Shown here piece by piece: positions 25,362-34,615 of a stretch of 64,000 nt of DNA. The DNA is from Novosphingobium kaempferiae (GTDB taxonomy: Bacteria; Pseudomonadota; Alphaproteobacteria; Sphingomonadales; Sphingomonadaceae). The translations under genes were made by a program, and so were the position numbers. The notes under the pieces are model-generated. The model had not been told where the DNA came from and made no database searches. It saw only the letters and a program-made list of their open reading frames with translations. The stretch covers positions 2,914,001 through 2,978,000 of the forward strand of contig NZ_CP089301.1 in NCBI RefSeq assembly GCF_021227995.1. Direction: 5' to 3'. Position 1 is the stretch's first letter. Every line of letters starts with the position of its first letter.

Positions 25362-25877
25362 ATGGCCGACGAAGGCAACGTCATTTCCGACCTCGACCTG
25401 GGCAACGGCGAGGATACCTCGCCCGCCGCGGGCATCATTTCGCAGTACGTGAAGGATCTCTCGGTCGAGAACCCGAACGCGCCCGAGAGCTTCTCGTGGC
25501 AGGAACAGCCCCAGATCGACGTGCAGTTCAACATTGGCGCGCGCGCGATCGAAGGCGAAGTCCACGAAGTTGAACTCAAGATCACCTGCTCGTCGCGCAC
25601 CGGCGCGGGCACCGCATGGGCCGTCGAGCTGAGCTACTGCGCGCTCGTCGGCATGCGCAACCTTGAAGAAGGACAGGCTCACGCATTCCTCTTCGCCGAG
25701 GCTCCGCGCATCCTGTTCCCCTACGCCCGCCGCGTCATCTCGGATGCCGTGCGCGACGCAGGCTTCCCGCCGCTGATGCTCGAGCCGATCGACTTCAATG
25801 GCCTCTACGTGCAGCAGCTTCAGGCGCAGGCCCAGCAGGCCGAGGCCGGCATCGGCGAGCCGGTCGGCAACGCCTGA
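25362..25877 (+). CDS. secB: Protein-export chaperone SecB
   Basis: A 171-residue homotetrameric cytosolic chaperone that holds precursor proteins unfolded and passes them to SecA. Family segments are YVKDLSVENPNAPESF near 35-50, FNIGARAIEGEVHEVEL, LLFPYARR-like ILFPYARRVISDAVRDAGFPP and LEPIDFNGLY. The acidic C-terminal tail is present but ends QQAEAGIGEPVGNA. ATG 25362 (MADEGN) is preferred over TTG 25344; CGGGA lies upstream. Next to the Tim44-like gene as in many alphaproteobacteria. Confidence 0.97.
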   Translation: MADEGNVISDLDLGNGEDTSPAAGIISQYVKDLSVENPNAPESFSWQEQPQIDVQFNIGARAIEGEVHEVELKITCSSRTGAGTAWAVELSYCALVGMRNLEEGQAHAFLFAEAPRILFPYARRVISDAVRDAGFPPLMLEPIDFNGLYVQQLQAQAQQAEAGIGEPVGNA

Positions 25878-25903
25878 CGCCAAGGCGCGAGCGGGCCGTC
25901 CAT

Positions 25904-26023
25904 CGTCGTCCCGGACCCGATCCGGGACCGCTGGTGATGAACGGCCCACCTCGTTTCACGGCGCTCCATCGCGGGCGCTCGACTAAAGACCGCCACCGGT
26001 CCCGGATCGGGTCCGGGACGACG
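25904..26023. repeat. 120-bp inverted-repeat element, family B (copy 1)
   Basis: Perfect 27-bp arms (25904-25930 and 25997-26023; core GTCCCGGACCCGATCCGGGA) around 66 nt. Each arm is itself nearly palindromic. It fills most of the secB-murJ gap and ends 29 nt before the murJ start. Related single palindromes lie at 31525 and 41264. Confidence 0.9.
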
Positions 26024-26052
26024 ACTGGGCCTTCCGCCATGCGTTTTGCCCC

Positions 26053-27624
26053 ATGAACCTCGCGAAAGCCCTCGCCAGCGTCGGCGGACTGACGCTCGCC
26101 AGCCGCGTGCTTGGGCTCGCGCGCGACAGCCTGTTCGCCCGCTTCGTGGGCGCGGGCTTCGCCTCCGACGCCTTCCTGATCGCTTTCCGCCTGCCGAACA
26201 TGTTCCGCGCGCTCTTCGCGGAAGGCGCCTTCGCATCGGCGTTCATCCCGATGTTCAACAAGAAGGTCGCCGACAAGGACGGGCCGGGGCTGCCTGCGGG
26301 CATCGTCTTCGCCGAACAGGCGCTGTCGGTGTTGCTGCCGGTCCTAATCATCATGACGGTGGTCTTGGAAGTCTTCGCCTGGCCCGTGACGTTCCTGCTT
26401 TCGGGCAAGTTCAACGGCGTGACGCCCGACCAGTTCGGCTATGCCGTCACCCTGAGCCGGATCACGATCCCCTATCTCGCGCTCATCAGCCTCGTCTCGC
26501 TGCTGGGCGGCATCCTCAATTCGCTCAACAAGTTCTGGGTCAACGCCGCCGCGCCGATCCTGCTGAACCTGACGTTGATCGTCGCGCTGCTGGGCTTCCA
26601 CTCGGACGACCCGCTGGTGACGGCGCGCAATCAGGCCATCGGCGTGTCGGTATCGGGCGCGCTGCAACTGGCGTGGCTGGTCTGGGCCTGCCGGGCCAAC
26701 GGCGTTTCGATGCGGTTGCGCATGCCCGTCTGGAATGCCGACGTAAAGCAACTGCTCAAGCTGATTCTGCCCGCTGCTGCCGGGGCGGGGGCGGTTCAGA
26801 TCAATCTTGTGATCTCTACCGCGCTGGCCGCCTCGCTGCTGGCGCATGGTTCGGTGACGTACATCTACATGGCGGACCGGCTGAACCAGCTTCCGCTCGG
26901 CCTCATCGGCATCGGGCTCGGCACCGTGCTGCTGCCGACGATCTCGCGCCAGCTCGGCGCGGGCGAGGACGCGGCCGCGATGGAGACCCAGAACCGCGGG
27001 CTCGAACTCGCGCTGCTGCTCACCCTGCCGGCCTCGGTCGCGCTGATCGTGTGCGGAGAGCCGATCGCCGCCGCCCTGTTCGGCTACGGCAAGTTCGACG
27101 CCAACGACGTCGCCCGCACCGCCGAGGCTCTCGCTGCCTTCTCCATCGGCCTGCCGAGCTACATCCTCATGAAAGTGCTGACCCCGGGCTATTACGCAAG
27201 GCAGGACACGAAGACGCCGGTGCGCTACGCGACCATCTCGATGGTGGCGAACCTCGTCGGCAACCTCGTGCTGATCGTGCCGCTGCAGCACGTGGGCCCG
27301 CCGCTGGCGACCGCGCTGGCCTCCACGCTCAACGTCGCGATGCTCTACCGCACGCTGGTGAAGCGTGGGCACTTCACCGTCGACGCACGCCTGCGCCGTC
27401 GCGGTCCGAGGCTGGCATTGGCCGCCGTGGCGATGGGCGCGGCGCTCTGGTTCGGGCAGGATCTGATGATGCCCTACGTCCACGGCTCCTGGCTGGTGCG
27501 TGGACTGGCGCTGGCGATACTCGTTTCCGCCGGTTGCGCCGTCTACGCGATCGGCACCGTGGTTTCGGGCGCGTTCACGCGGGACGACCTCGCCCTCCTG
27601 CGCCGCCGCAGGCGCGCGGGCTGA
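26053..27624 (+). CDS. murJ: Lipid II flippase MurJ
   Basis: A 523-residue polytopic inner-membrane protein (about 14 helices) of the MOP superfamily that flips lipid II to the periplasmic face for peptidoglycan synthesis. Family segments are LASRVLGLARDSLFARFVGAG split as SRVLGLARD near 18-26, AFRLPNMFRALFAEGAF (essential charged residues of helix 2), and RQDTKTPVR in the later loop. The length is usual. It begins 29 nt after repeat family B, so a repeat hairpin lies in its leader. It is followed by trpS, as often in alphaproteobacteria. Confidence 0.97.
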   Translation: MNLAKALASVGGLTLASRVLGLARDSLFARFVGAGFASDAFLIAFRLPNMFRALFAEGAFASAFIPMFNKKVADKDGPGLPAGIVFAEQALSVLLPVLIIMTVVLEVFAWPVTFLLSGKFNGVTPDQFGYAVTLSRITIPYLALISLVSLLGGILNSLNKFWVNAAAPILLNLTLIVALLGFHSDDPLVTARNQAIGVSVSGALQLAWLVWACRANGVSMRLRMPVWNADVKQLLKLILPAAAGAGAVQINLVISTALAASLLAHGSVTYIYMADRLNQLPLGLIGIGLGTVLLPTISRQLGAGEDAAAMETQNRGLELALLLTLPASVALIVCGEPIAAALFGYGKFDANDVARTAEALAAFSIGLPSYILMKVLTPGYYARQDTKTPVRYATISMVANLVGNLVLIVPLQHVGPPLATALASTLNVAMLYRTLVKRGHFTVDARLRRRGPRLALAAVAMGAALWFGQDLMMPYVHGSWLVRGLALAILVSAGCAVYAIGTVVSGAFTRDDLALLRRRRRAG

Positions 27625-27837
27625 GGCTTCGGCAGGTGGTTCGGCAGGTACTGGCATCCATGCGCGAACATGCTATGAGCCGTGCCCATGCAGGACCTTT
27701 CGCTCCCGACGAAGTTCGCGCGCCGTTCGTGGCGATGGCGGACGACCGTGCGCTTTTCGCGCTGACCCTTTCTGCATTGGCGCCCTTTCCCGGCGCAAAA
27801 CCCATATCCCTCGACAACTGACTTAAGGACGCAATCC

Positions 27838-28857
27838 ATGCGTATCGTCTCGGGCATCCAGCCCACCGGCAACCTGCACCTCGGCAACTACCTCGGTGCA
27901 ATCCGCAACTGGGTGAAGATGCAGGACGAAGTCACCGCAGGCGGCGGCCAGTGCCTCTATTTCCTGGCCGATCTCCACGCGATCTCGATGCCGCACACCC
28001 CCGCCGACCTCGGCGCCAACACGCGCGAGATGGTCGCGGCGCTGGTCGCCTGCGGGATCGACCCCGACCGCTCGATCCTGTTCAACCAGGCGCAAGTTCC
28101 TCAGCATGCGGAACTGCAGTGGCTGCTGAACGGCACCGCGCGCATGGGCTGGCTCAACCGCATGACGCAGTGGAAGGACAAGGCGGGCAAGAACCGCGAG
28201 GGCGCCAGCGTCGCGCTGTTCACCTATCCCGTGCTCCAGGCCGCCGACGTCCTGCTTTACCAGGCGACGCACGTTCCGGTGGGCGAGGACCAGAAGCAGC
28301 ACCTCGAACTCGCCCGCGACATCGCGCAGAAGTTCAACAACGATTTCTGTGCCGAGGACGCGCCGCTGTTCACCCTGCCCGCGCCGTTCATCCCGCCCGA
28401 GGCGGCGCGCATCATGTCCTTCCGCGACGGTTCGTCGAAGATGAGCAAGTCCGACCCCTCGGACATGAGCCGCATCAACATGACCGACAGCGCCGATGCC
28501 ATCATGCAGAAGGTGAAGAAGGCCAAGACCGACCCCGAACCGCTGCCCTCCGAGAAGGAAGGCCTCGAAGGCCGGGCCGAGGCGAAGAACCTCGTCTCGA
28601 TCTACGCGGTCATGGCGGGCACCACCGTCGAGGCGGTGCTGGCTGATTTCGGCGGTGAGGGCTTCGGCAAGTTCAAGCCCGCGCTGGGCGAACTGCTGGT
28701 CGAGAAGCTGGCGCCGATCAACGCCCGCTTCCTCGAACTGCGCGAGGACCGGGAATCGCTGGACGCGATCCTGTGCAAGGGCGCGTCCAAGGCCCGCGGA
28801 CTGGCCATCCCGACGCTTGAAAAGACTTACGAGGCGCTCGGCCTCGTGCGCGGCTGA
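27838..28857 (+). CDS. trpS: Tryptophan-tRNA ligase
   Basis: A 339-residue class I aminoacyl-tRNA synthetase that charges tRNA-Trp. The HIGH-type motif is [10 protein letters not shown] (about 11-20) and the KMSKS motif is exact (near 201-205, [11 protein letters not shown]). Dimeric, cytosolic, usual length. ATG 27838 has AAGGA about 8 nt upstream. The 213-nt gap after murJ (27625-27837) has no convincing gene and should hold its promoter. A strong hairpin follows the stop codon. Confidence 0.98.
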   Translation: MRIVSGIQPTGNLHLGNYLGAIRNWVKMQDEVTAGGGQCLYFLADLHAISMPHTPADLGANTREMVAALVACGIDPDRSILFNQAQVPQHAELQWLLNGTARMGWLNRMTQWKDKAGKNREGASVALFTYPVLQAADVLLYQATHVPVGEDQKQHLELARDIAQKFNNDFCAEDAPLFTLPAPFIPPEAARIMSFRDGSSKMSKSDPSDMSRINMTDSADAIMQKVKKAKTDPEPLPSEKEGLEGRAEAKNLVSIYAVMAGTTVEAVLADFGGEGFGKFKPALGELLVEKLAPINARFLELREDRESLDAILCKGASKARGLAIPTLEKTYEALGLVRG

Positions 28858-28863
28858 CCGGCG

Positions 28864-28893
28864 CGCTGCGGGCGGCAAGGTCCGCCCGCAGCG
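28864..28893 (+). terminator. Terminator-like hairpin after trpS
   Basis: Perfect 12-bp stem CGCTGCGGGCGG with 6-nt loop CAAGGT, 6 nt after the trpS stop. No T-run follows, so it may need help from a factor or act as an RNA 3' end stabiliser. Confidence 0.6.
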
Positions 28894-29042
28894 GCTCCCC
28901 GGCACTCACAGTGCTTGTCATTTGACTCCCGACCTGCGCGGGAGAACACCTCCCCCTGCATGAACGCGAACAACTGAGGGTTGCCAGCGCGGGGAACGGC
29001 CCGCCCGGATTCTTCGATCTCACTCGGGAGTTGGAGGGCAAC

Positions 29043-29657
29043 ATGATAAGCATCGAGAACGACAGCCACGGCAGAACCTACCAGATCTGGAAGCAGCACC
29101 AGGCCGCATCCTGCGGCGTCGCGTCGGCATGGATGGCGCGCGGCATCGTGCGGCAGATGAGCTTCGCGGAAGAGGAATGGGAACTCGCCCAGCGCGTCTA
29201 TATGGGCGCAGTGCAGCACGCCCTGAACCCGCTGGCGCAGGCGACCACCGCCGGACCGATGACGCTGAGCCCGGTCGGCCAGCCAAACGACCAGAGCAGC
29301 TTTGCTTCCACGTTCACCCGCTTCGGCCTGTTCGCACGCCAGCTTGCCGAGGCCCTGCGGTCGGAAGGCATCCTCGTCGAACACCTCGGCCTGCGCGATA
29401 CCGACGATTTCAACCACGCCCGGACGATCGCGCATCACAAGATCGCCATCAACCGCCCGGCCATCGCCATGGTCTACTGGCAGAACGGCGGCGCGCATTT
29501 CGTCGTGGTGGGCCGCGCCACCAGCCGCGAGGTGACCTACCTCGACCCGTGGGACGGCCACGTCAACGAACTGGCGAACAACAGCCAGTACTATGCCAAT
29601 TACGGCGATTACGGCGTCGTCGGGGAGATCCTGTACCTCTCGCTCCCGCCGCGCTGA
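29043..29657 (+). CDS. Papain-like (C39/C70-like) cysteine peptidase fold protein
   Basis: A 204-residue protein with no signal peptide. It has a papain-like order of active residues: Gln20 and Cys24 in QAASCGVASAW, His152 in GGAHFVVVG, and Asp168 in YLDPWDG. This resembles peptidase C39 or C70 (AvrRpt2) domains, which cleave or process peptides. Start ATG 29043 has GGAGGG about 4 nt upstream, a very good site. It lies alone between trpS and a convergent MOSC gene, with no transporter or bacteriocin precursor beside it. Role unknown. Confidence 0.7.
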   Translation: MISIENDSHGRTYQIWKQHQAASCGVASAWMARGIVRQMSFAEEEWELAQRVYMGAVQHALNPLAQATTAGPMTLSPVGQPNDQSSFASTFTRFGLFARQLAEALRSEGILVEHLGLRDTDDFNHARTIAHHKIAINRPAIAMVYWQNGGAHFVVVGRATSREVTYLDPWDGHVNELANNSQYYANYGDYGVVGEILYLSLPPR

Positions 29658-29664
29658 GGCGGCG

Positions 29665-30321
29665 TCAGGCCGCCAGCAGCTTCGCGCGCCGCCGGATCCA
29701 TGGTTCGGCGAGCACGGAGACTTCGCCCAGCGCCTCAAGCCCCTCCCGGTCGGTCTTGTGCTCGCCTGCAACGAGAAGGCCGAACACGCGGCGCACGTTC
29801 CATTCGGGGAAAGGCCGGTCGACGAGCGCCAGTTCGTCTCCGGTGCCGACTTCGCCTTCTTCGATCACGCGATAGTACCAGCCCGCCCGGCGCGATTTCA
29901 CGCAAGCCGCGTTGACCCTGGCGCCATCGAAACGATGATCGAGCTTCCAGCACGGCTGGCGGCCTTGGCTCACCTCGACGAGCGCGGTGCCGAGCCGCCA
30001 GCGATCGCCGATGCAGACCACGTCCTCGGTCAGCCCGACGGTGGAGACGTTCTCTCCGAAGGCGCCGTAAGCCGCCAGCAAGGGGTGCTCGCCGATGGCC
30101 TCGCGCCAGTAGTCGTAATGGTCGTGCGGATAGTGATGGATCGCCTTGTCCGGGCCGCCATGGACGGTCAGGTCGGCCTGCTGATCGCCTTCAAGGCCGA
30201 GCCGATGTACGCGCACGCGCCCTTCGACCGGTGCCTTGGCGATGGCGCTCGGCTCATCGGCTGCACGAAACGGTGCAACCTTGCCGCAAAGTATGGAAAG
30301 AACGGGGAACGGACTCGTCAT
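29665..30321 (-). CDS. MOSC-domain protein (YiiM-like)
   Basis: A 218-residue protein of the MOSC family, linked to molybdenum-cofactor-dependent reduction of N-hydroxylated compounds in the YiiM/YcbX group. HRLGLEGDQQADLTVHGG near 40-57 and GAFGENVSTVGL match the family core, and the conserved Cys is in GRQPCWKLDHRF. The C-terminal helices resemble the 3-alpha domain of YiiM. Convergent with the cysteine-peptidase-like gene, separated by 7 nt. Confidence 0.88.
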   Translation of the reverse strand: MTSPFPVLSILCGKVAPFRAADEPSAIAKAPVEGRVRVHRLGLEGDQQADLTVHGGPDKAIHHYPHDHYDYWREAIGEHPLLAAYGAFGENVSTVGLTEDVVCIGDRWRLGTALVEVSQGRQPCWKLDHRFDGARVNAACVKSRRAGWYYRVIEEGEVGTGDELALVDRPFPEWNVRRVFGLLVAGEHKTDREGLEALGEVSVLAEPWIRRRAKLLAA

Positions 30322-30536
30322 GATGGCGGTTAATTCCTACATAACCGAATGGCGATCAAGCCGCGACATCAACCCCAAGGGGTGGACGCGGGATGAACCG
30401 GCGGAACGGTCCGTCGCTCACCCAAGTCCATTCAACCCCTATTCAGGGCGTTGATTTCACGACAGGATCGTCAAGGAATCGAAGGCCGCGCCAGAGTGGG
30501 GCGTCACGGGCTCTTCGGGTACGTGGAGCAGAAAAA

Positions 30537-31226
30537 ATGACACACCATTCAGGATCGCACATCGGCAAGCTTAAGATCGCCGCTGCTGCCATGCTGCTCG
30601 GCACGCTCGCCGCCTGCGCGACCCCGTTCAAGGCGGACGTCTCGCGATTCGCGACGCAGCTTCCCGCGCCGCAGGGCCAGAGCTTCGCGATCGTCGCCGA
30701 CAATCCCAAGCTCGCCGGCGGGCTGGAATTCGCCCAGTATGCCTCGCTCGTCGGCGATCGCATGGCGAAGCTGGGCTACACGCCCGTCGATGATCCCTCC
30801 AAGGCGACCCTCGTGGTGCGCTTCGACTACGGCGTCGACAACGGTCGTGAGCGCGTCCGCAGCACCGGCATCAGCGGCGGCCCCTGGGGTCCGTGGGGCT
30901 ACGGCGGCGGCGGCTTCTACGGTCGCGGCCGTTGGGGCGGCGGCTGGGGTGGCGGCTGGGGCTGGGGCGGCCCGTGGCGCTATGGCTGGTATGACCCGTT
31001 CTTCGACAATTCGATCCAGTCCTACACCATCTACACCAGCGGAATCGACGTGAAGATCGACCGCGCAGCCGACGGCCAGCGCCTGTTCGAAGGCAAGGCG
31101 GAAGCCGTCTCGACCTCAAACCGCCTGCAGTATGTCGTGCCCAATCTCGTGGAAGCGATGTTCACGAATTTCCCCGGGAACTCCGGTGAGACCGTGCGCA
31201 TTACAGTCGCGCCCGAGAAGAAGTGA
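30537..31226 (+). CDS. DUF4136 lipoprotein with a Gly/Trp-rich insert
   Basis: A 229-residue lipoprotein. Signal peptide with lipobox LLGTLAAC, then a DUF4136-like domain (DVSRFATQLPAPQGQSFAIV and a C-terminal part YTIYTSGIDVKIDR...RLFEGKAEA). About 40 residues near 105-145 are Gly, Trp, Tyr and Arg rich (for example GGWGGGWGWGGPW). Function unknown; probably at the inner face of the outer membrane. ATG 30537 has GGAG 8 nt upstream. A strong intrinsic terminator follows. The 215-nt gap before it (30322-30536) has no clear gene. Confidence 0.85.
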   Translation: MTHHSGSHIGKLKIAAAAMLLGTLAACATPFKADVSRFATQLPAPQGQSFAIVADNPKLAGGLEFAQYASLVGDRMAKLGYTPVDDPSKATLVVRFDYGVDNGRERVRSTGISGGPWGPWGYGGGGFYGRGRWGGGWGGGWGWGGPWRYGWYDPFFDNSIQSYTIYTSGIDVKIDRAADGQRLFEGKAEAVSTSNRLQYVVPNLVEAMFTNFPGNSGETVRITVAPEKK

Positions 31227-31274
31227 CGCACGACATCTGACAGGCTCCCCCTGCGAAGAGCGGGAGACACCGAG

Positions 31275-31311
31275 GGGCGGGTCCGCTGAAATAATGCGGG
31301 CCCGTCCTTTT
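31275..31311 (+). terminator. Intrinsic terminator after the DUF4136 gene
   Basis: 12-bp stem (31275-31286 with 31296-31307, two G-U pairs), 9-nt loop TGAAATAAT, then TTTT. A classic rho-independent form. Confidence 0.85.
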
Positions 31312-31343
31312 GCTATCGGGCCTCAGACGCTATCTGGGCCGCG

Positions 31344-31523
31344 ATGCACAATTTCATGGCCATCCTCTCGCAGCTCTTCTGGGGCGTGACCGTGGGCGCG
31401 CTCAGCGCGGCCTTCGAGACACTCGCCAAGGGTGCGATGATGCTCGGCGGCCTCGGCGGCGCGGGCTGGTATGGGCTGAAATGGCGCAAGAACCGCCGCG
31501 ATCGGGACGGTAAAGGCAAGTAA
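31344..31523 (+). CDS. Small membrane protein (59 aa)
   Basis: A 59-residue frame, MHNFMAILSQLFWGVTVGAL onwards, with two hydrophobic stretches (about 4-22 and 30-44) and a basic tail KWRKNRRDRDGKGK. The hydrophobic-then-basic pattern suggests a real inner-membrane protein. No good ribosome site is seen, so the call is moderate. It ends just before a family B repeat and is convergent with dut. Confidence 0.5.
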   Translation: MHNFMAILSQLFWGVTVGALSAAFETLAKGAMMLGGLGGAGWYGLKWRKNRRDRDGKGK

Positions 31524-31524
31524 T

Positions 31525-31553
31525 CGTCGTCCCGGATCAAGTCCGGGACGACG
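31525..31553. repeat. Palindromic repeat, family B (copy 2)
   Basis: Single palindrome: CGTCGTCCCGGA, TCAAG, then TCCGGGACGACG. Perfect 12-bp arms. It lies between the convergent small membrane protein and dut and may serve as a two-way terminator. Confidence 0.85.
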
Positions 31554-31559
31554 CCTATG

Positions 31560-32030
31560 TCAGCTTCCCAGAGCCACCACGCCGCCGGTCGAACCGAAGC
31601 CGCCCTCGCCGCGCGCCGTATCGTCAAGTTCCTCCACCGCGACCCACGATGCGCGCGTCACCGGCGCGAGCACGAGTTGCGCCACGCGGTCGCCTCGACG
31701 GATGTCGAAACCTTCCGCGCCGTGGTTGATGAGGATGATCTTCACCTCGCCGCGATAGTCGGAATCGACCGTGCCCGGCGAATTGGGCACCGAAATCCCG
31801 TGCTTCAAGGCAAGGCCCGAACGCGGGCGGACCTGGATCTCGTAACCGGCGGGGATCGCCACCGACAGGCCCGTCGCCACGGCATGACGGCCCCCTGGCG
31901 CGATCGTCACGTCCTCTGCCGAGACCACGTCCATGCCCGCAGCGCCCTCGGTGGCATAGGCGGGCAGGTCCAGCCCCTGCCCGTGCGGCAGGATCTTGAC
32001 CATGACGGGGACTTCATCCGGCGAGTGCAT
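31560..32030 (-). CDS. dut: dUTP diphosphatase
   Basis: A 156-residue homotrimeric dUTPase that hydrolyses dUTP to dUMP, keeping uracil out of DNA. All five family motifs are visible: [41 protein letters not shown] and the C-terminal [14 protein letters not shown] 32030 has AAGGA 6 nt upstream and overlaps the coaBC end by 17 nt; ATG 32003 is a weaker alternative. Last gene of the ubiE-ubiB-coaBC-dut run. Confidence 0.97.
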   Translation of the reverse strand: MHSPDEVPVMVKILPHGQGLDLPAYATEGAAGMDVVSAEDVTIAPGGRHAVATGLSVAIPAGYEIQVRPRSGLALKHGISVPNSPGTVDSDYRGEVKIILINHGAEGFDIRRGDRVAQLVLAPVTRASWVAVEELDDTARGEGGFGSTGGVVALGS

Positions 32031-33381
32031 CTGCGATCCTTTCGACGAGGACGCGCGCGACGTCCTCCTTGGGCATTTCGGGTAGGGAAACCACGTCGTC
32101 GGCAGTGACGATGTGGACGGTATTGGCGTCGCCGCCCATGACATCGCCAGAAACGTCGTTGGCGACGATCCAGTCGGCGCCCTTGCGTTCGCGCTTGGCC
32201 TGGGCGTAGCGGATGACGTCCTGCGTCTCTGCGGCGAAGCCGACCACCAGCGGCGGACGGCGCAGGCCCCTGGCGAGACCGGCGAGGATATCCGGGTTTT
32301 CGGTCAGTTCGAGCGGCGGCACCGCCCCGCCCTGCTTCTTGAGCTTCTGGTCGGCGGAGCGCACCACGCGCCAGTCGGCGACGGCGGCGACCATCACCGC
32401 GACGTCGGCGGGCAGCGCCGCATCGACCGCCTCCGCCATCTCCAGCGCGCTCTCGACATCGACGCGGTCCACGCCCGGCGGGGTCGGCAGGTGGACCGGG
32501 CCGGACACCAGCGTCACCCGTGCGCCCGCCTGCGCGGCGGCGGCGGCGATCGCAAAACCCTGCTTGCCGGACGAACGGTTGGCGATGTAGCGCACCGGGT
32601 CGATCGGCTCGTGCGTCGGCCCGGCGGTGACGAGGACATGCCTGCCGAACAGCGGCAGCGGATCGTCGGAAAGCGGGATCAGTTCGAGGGCGTTCGGATC
32701 GGTCGAGGGCGCCGCGCGGGCGCTGCCCTTGGCCGCCAGCGGCGATGCGGGGTCGAGCACCGAAGCCACCGCACGCGGCCCGCGCGGGATCATCGCCCCG
32801 GACAGCCCGCCGAGATCCTCGGGCACCACGCCCTCCGGCCCGTGGCCGAGCGAGCGGGCGATGCGCTGCCAGATTTCCGCCGGTTCGGGCAGGCGACCGG
32901 GGCCGTATTCGCCGCAGGCCATCGGGCCTTCGTCGGGCTCCATCACCTCGACGCCCGAATCGCGCAGGGTCTGGACGTTGCGCGTGGTCGCGGCGTGGAG
33001 CCACATGCGCACGTTCATCGCCGGGACCGCCAGCACCGGCTTGTCGGTGGCGAGCAGCAGCGTGGTCGCAAGGTCATCCGCCATGCCCGCCGCCATCTTC
33101 GCCAGCAAGTCCGCCGTCGCCGGGCAGACTACCACCAGGTCGGCCTGCCGGCTGAGTTGGATATGGCCCATCTCGGCCTCGTTCTTGAGATCCCAGAGCG
33201 TCGTGTGGACCGGGTTCTCGGAGAGCGCGGCAAGCGTCATCGGCGTCACGAATTTCGCGCCGCCGTCGGTCAGAACGCACGTTACGGAGCCGCCTTCGCG
33301 GCGGATCGTGCGGACGAGTTCGCAGGACTTGTAGGCAGCGATGCCGCCGCCCACGATCAGCAGAATGCGCGGTCCGTTCAT
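32014..33381 (-). CDS. coaBC: Bifunctional phosphopantothenoylcysteine decarboxylase / phosphopantothenate-cysteine ligase
   Basis: A 455-residue two-domain enzyme of coenzyme A synthesis. CoaC part (about 1-185): flavin-binding [27 protein letters not shown], and MNVRMW (the family PAMNxxMW motif). CoaB part (about 235-455): [25 protein letters not shown] read as GPTxExIDPVRxIxNRSSGKxG, and GFAAET. The segment between them, about 190-235, is longer than usual and low in complexity. ATG 33381. Conserved neighbours ubiB and dut support it. Confidence 0.96.
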   Translation of the reverse strand: MNGPRILLIVGGGIAAYKSCELVRTIRREGGSVTCVLTDGGAKFVTPMTLAALSENPVHTTLWDLKNEAEMGHIQLSRQADLVVVCPATADLLAKMAAGMADDLATTLLLATDKPVLAVPAMNVRMWLHAATTRNVQTLRDSGVEVMEPDEGPMACGEYGPGRLPEPAEIWQRIARSLGHGPEGVVPEDLGGLSGAMIPRGPRAVASVLDPASPLAAKGSARAAPSTDPNALELIPLSDDPLPLFGRHVLVTAGPTHEPIDPVRYIANRSSGKQGFAIAAAAAQAGARVTLVSGPVHLPTPPGVDRVDVESALEMAEAVDAALPADVAVMVAAVADWRVVRSADQKLKKQGGAVPPLELTENPDILAGLARGLRRPPLVVGFAAETQDVIRYAQAKRERKGADWIVANDVSGDVMGGDANTVHIVTADDVVSLPEMPKEDVARVLVERIADALAG

Positions 33382-33418
33382 GGTCTTGGCTTCTGCAACA
33401 GCGCGCGTTTTGGCGCAA

Positions 33419-34615
33419 TCAGTTTGGCGAGGGGTTCCCCAGTCGCGCCGCTGCGACGAGCTGCATGACCGCCCTCGGCGCGAAGACCAGACCGGCGAAC
33501 ATGACCGGCGCGATCATCGCGCCCCAGTAGAAATTGTCCCACCGCCCGACGAGCATGAAGCCCACGCCATAGCCCGCGCAGAGCAGGAATCCCGCCATTC
33601 CCGAGCGGCTTTTCCACCCCAGCCAGCCGAAGGTCATGAGCACCACGGCGGGTCCGGCGAGGACATGGGGGAGCCAGCGCAGGTTGCTGGATTGCACCAC
33701 GTTGACCAGCCAGCCCGCCATGCCGCGCATCACCAGCCAGGGCGGGCCGTGGGGGTCGGTGGGGAGGACATGCTGGGCGACGATCGAGAGGTGCCAGGCG
33801 AGGCCCGCGAAGAAGACGAGGATCAGCGCGATCCATGCCGTCGCCTCTCGCAAGTTGCGATTCCACAAGGAAAAAGCCGTCATGAGGAGGACGTAGGGCA
33901 GTGCCAGTTCGCGGATCGAGAGGGCCAGCGCGGCGGTCAGGAAGGCCGCGATCCACTGGCCGCCCCGCCCGTTTTTGCCCATCCGATGCAACCCGAACGA
34001 CAGCGCGATCAGCCCTCCGGCCCACAATTCGTGCAGCGGAAAGTAGTGCCGATTGAGTTGCAGAGAGGCACCTACGAATACCAGAGCGGCACCAAGGCGC
34101 TGCAGACGGCCACCAGCCTCGCCCTCAGCCCCCAGCCTGCGCCACCAGACGAGCACGATGGCGACCATCAGCAGCATCGCCGCCGCAATCTGTCCCGGCT
34201 CCCCCAGAGCGGCGTCGAGATAGGCCAGCGTCGGCAGCCGCACCGCGATGCCGGGGTTCACCGGATAGTTGCGCGCCCGCTGCTCGGGCACGATGAAGTC
34301 GTAGTAGTTCTCGCCCTTCCGGATGCGCTCGATGGCGACCACGTAGAGGGCGATGTCCTCGTCGTAGGGCTTGTCCTTGGTGTCGATCGCCTTGCCCTGC
34401 GCATCGACCGGCCCCTCGACCGCGCCCTGCCATGGCGAGCGGTTGCCGGGCTTGTTGGTCGGCGCGATCATCGAGGCGACGAGCACCGCCGCCAGCAGCG
34501 CCAGCGCCAGTCGCGCCAGCCCCGGCGAAAGGCGTGCGAAAATGCCCCTGTCCAATGAAGGGGCCTCCGTCGCAGAAGCGCTCAGTTCAGAAGAGTCCAG
34601 TACGTCAGTGCCCAC
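33419..34615 (-). CDS. Polytopic inner-membrane protein of unknown function
   Basis: A 398-residue protein with about 9-10 hydrophobic segments, one near 33-50 and the rest from about 140 on. Between them lies a periplasmic-looking loop with IRKGENYYDFIVPEQRARNYP, which recalls the first loop of PMT-type or DUF2029-like glycosyltransferases, but the match is weak. The start GTG 34615 overlaps ubiB by 34 nt; an internal start is possible. It interrupts the usual ubiB-coaBC adjacency. Function unknown. Confidence 0.75.
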   Translation of the reverse strand: MGTDVLDSSELSASATEAPSLDRGIFARLSPGLARLALALLAAVLVASMIAPTNKPGNRSPWQGAVEGPVDAQGKAIDTKDKPYDEDIALYVVAIERIRKGENYYDFIVPEQRARNYPVNPGIAVRLPTLAYLDAALGEPGQIAAAMLLMVAIVLVWWRRLGAEGEAGGRLQRLGAALVFVGASLQLNRHYFPLHELWAGGLIALSFGLHRMGKNGRGGQWIAAFLTAALALSIRELALPYVLLMTAFSLWNRNLREATAWIALILVFFAGLAWHLSIVAQHVLPTDPHGPPWLVMRGMAGWLVNVVQSSNLRWLPHVLAGPAVVLMTFGWLGWKSRSGMAGFLLCAGYGVGFMLVGRWDNFYWGAMIAPVMFAGLVFAPRAVMQLVAAARLGNPSPN

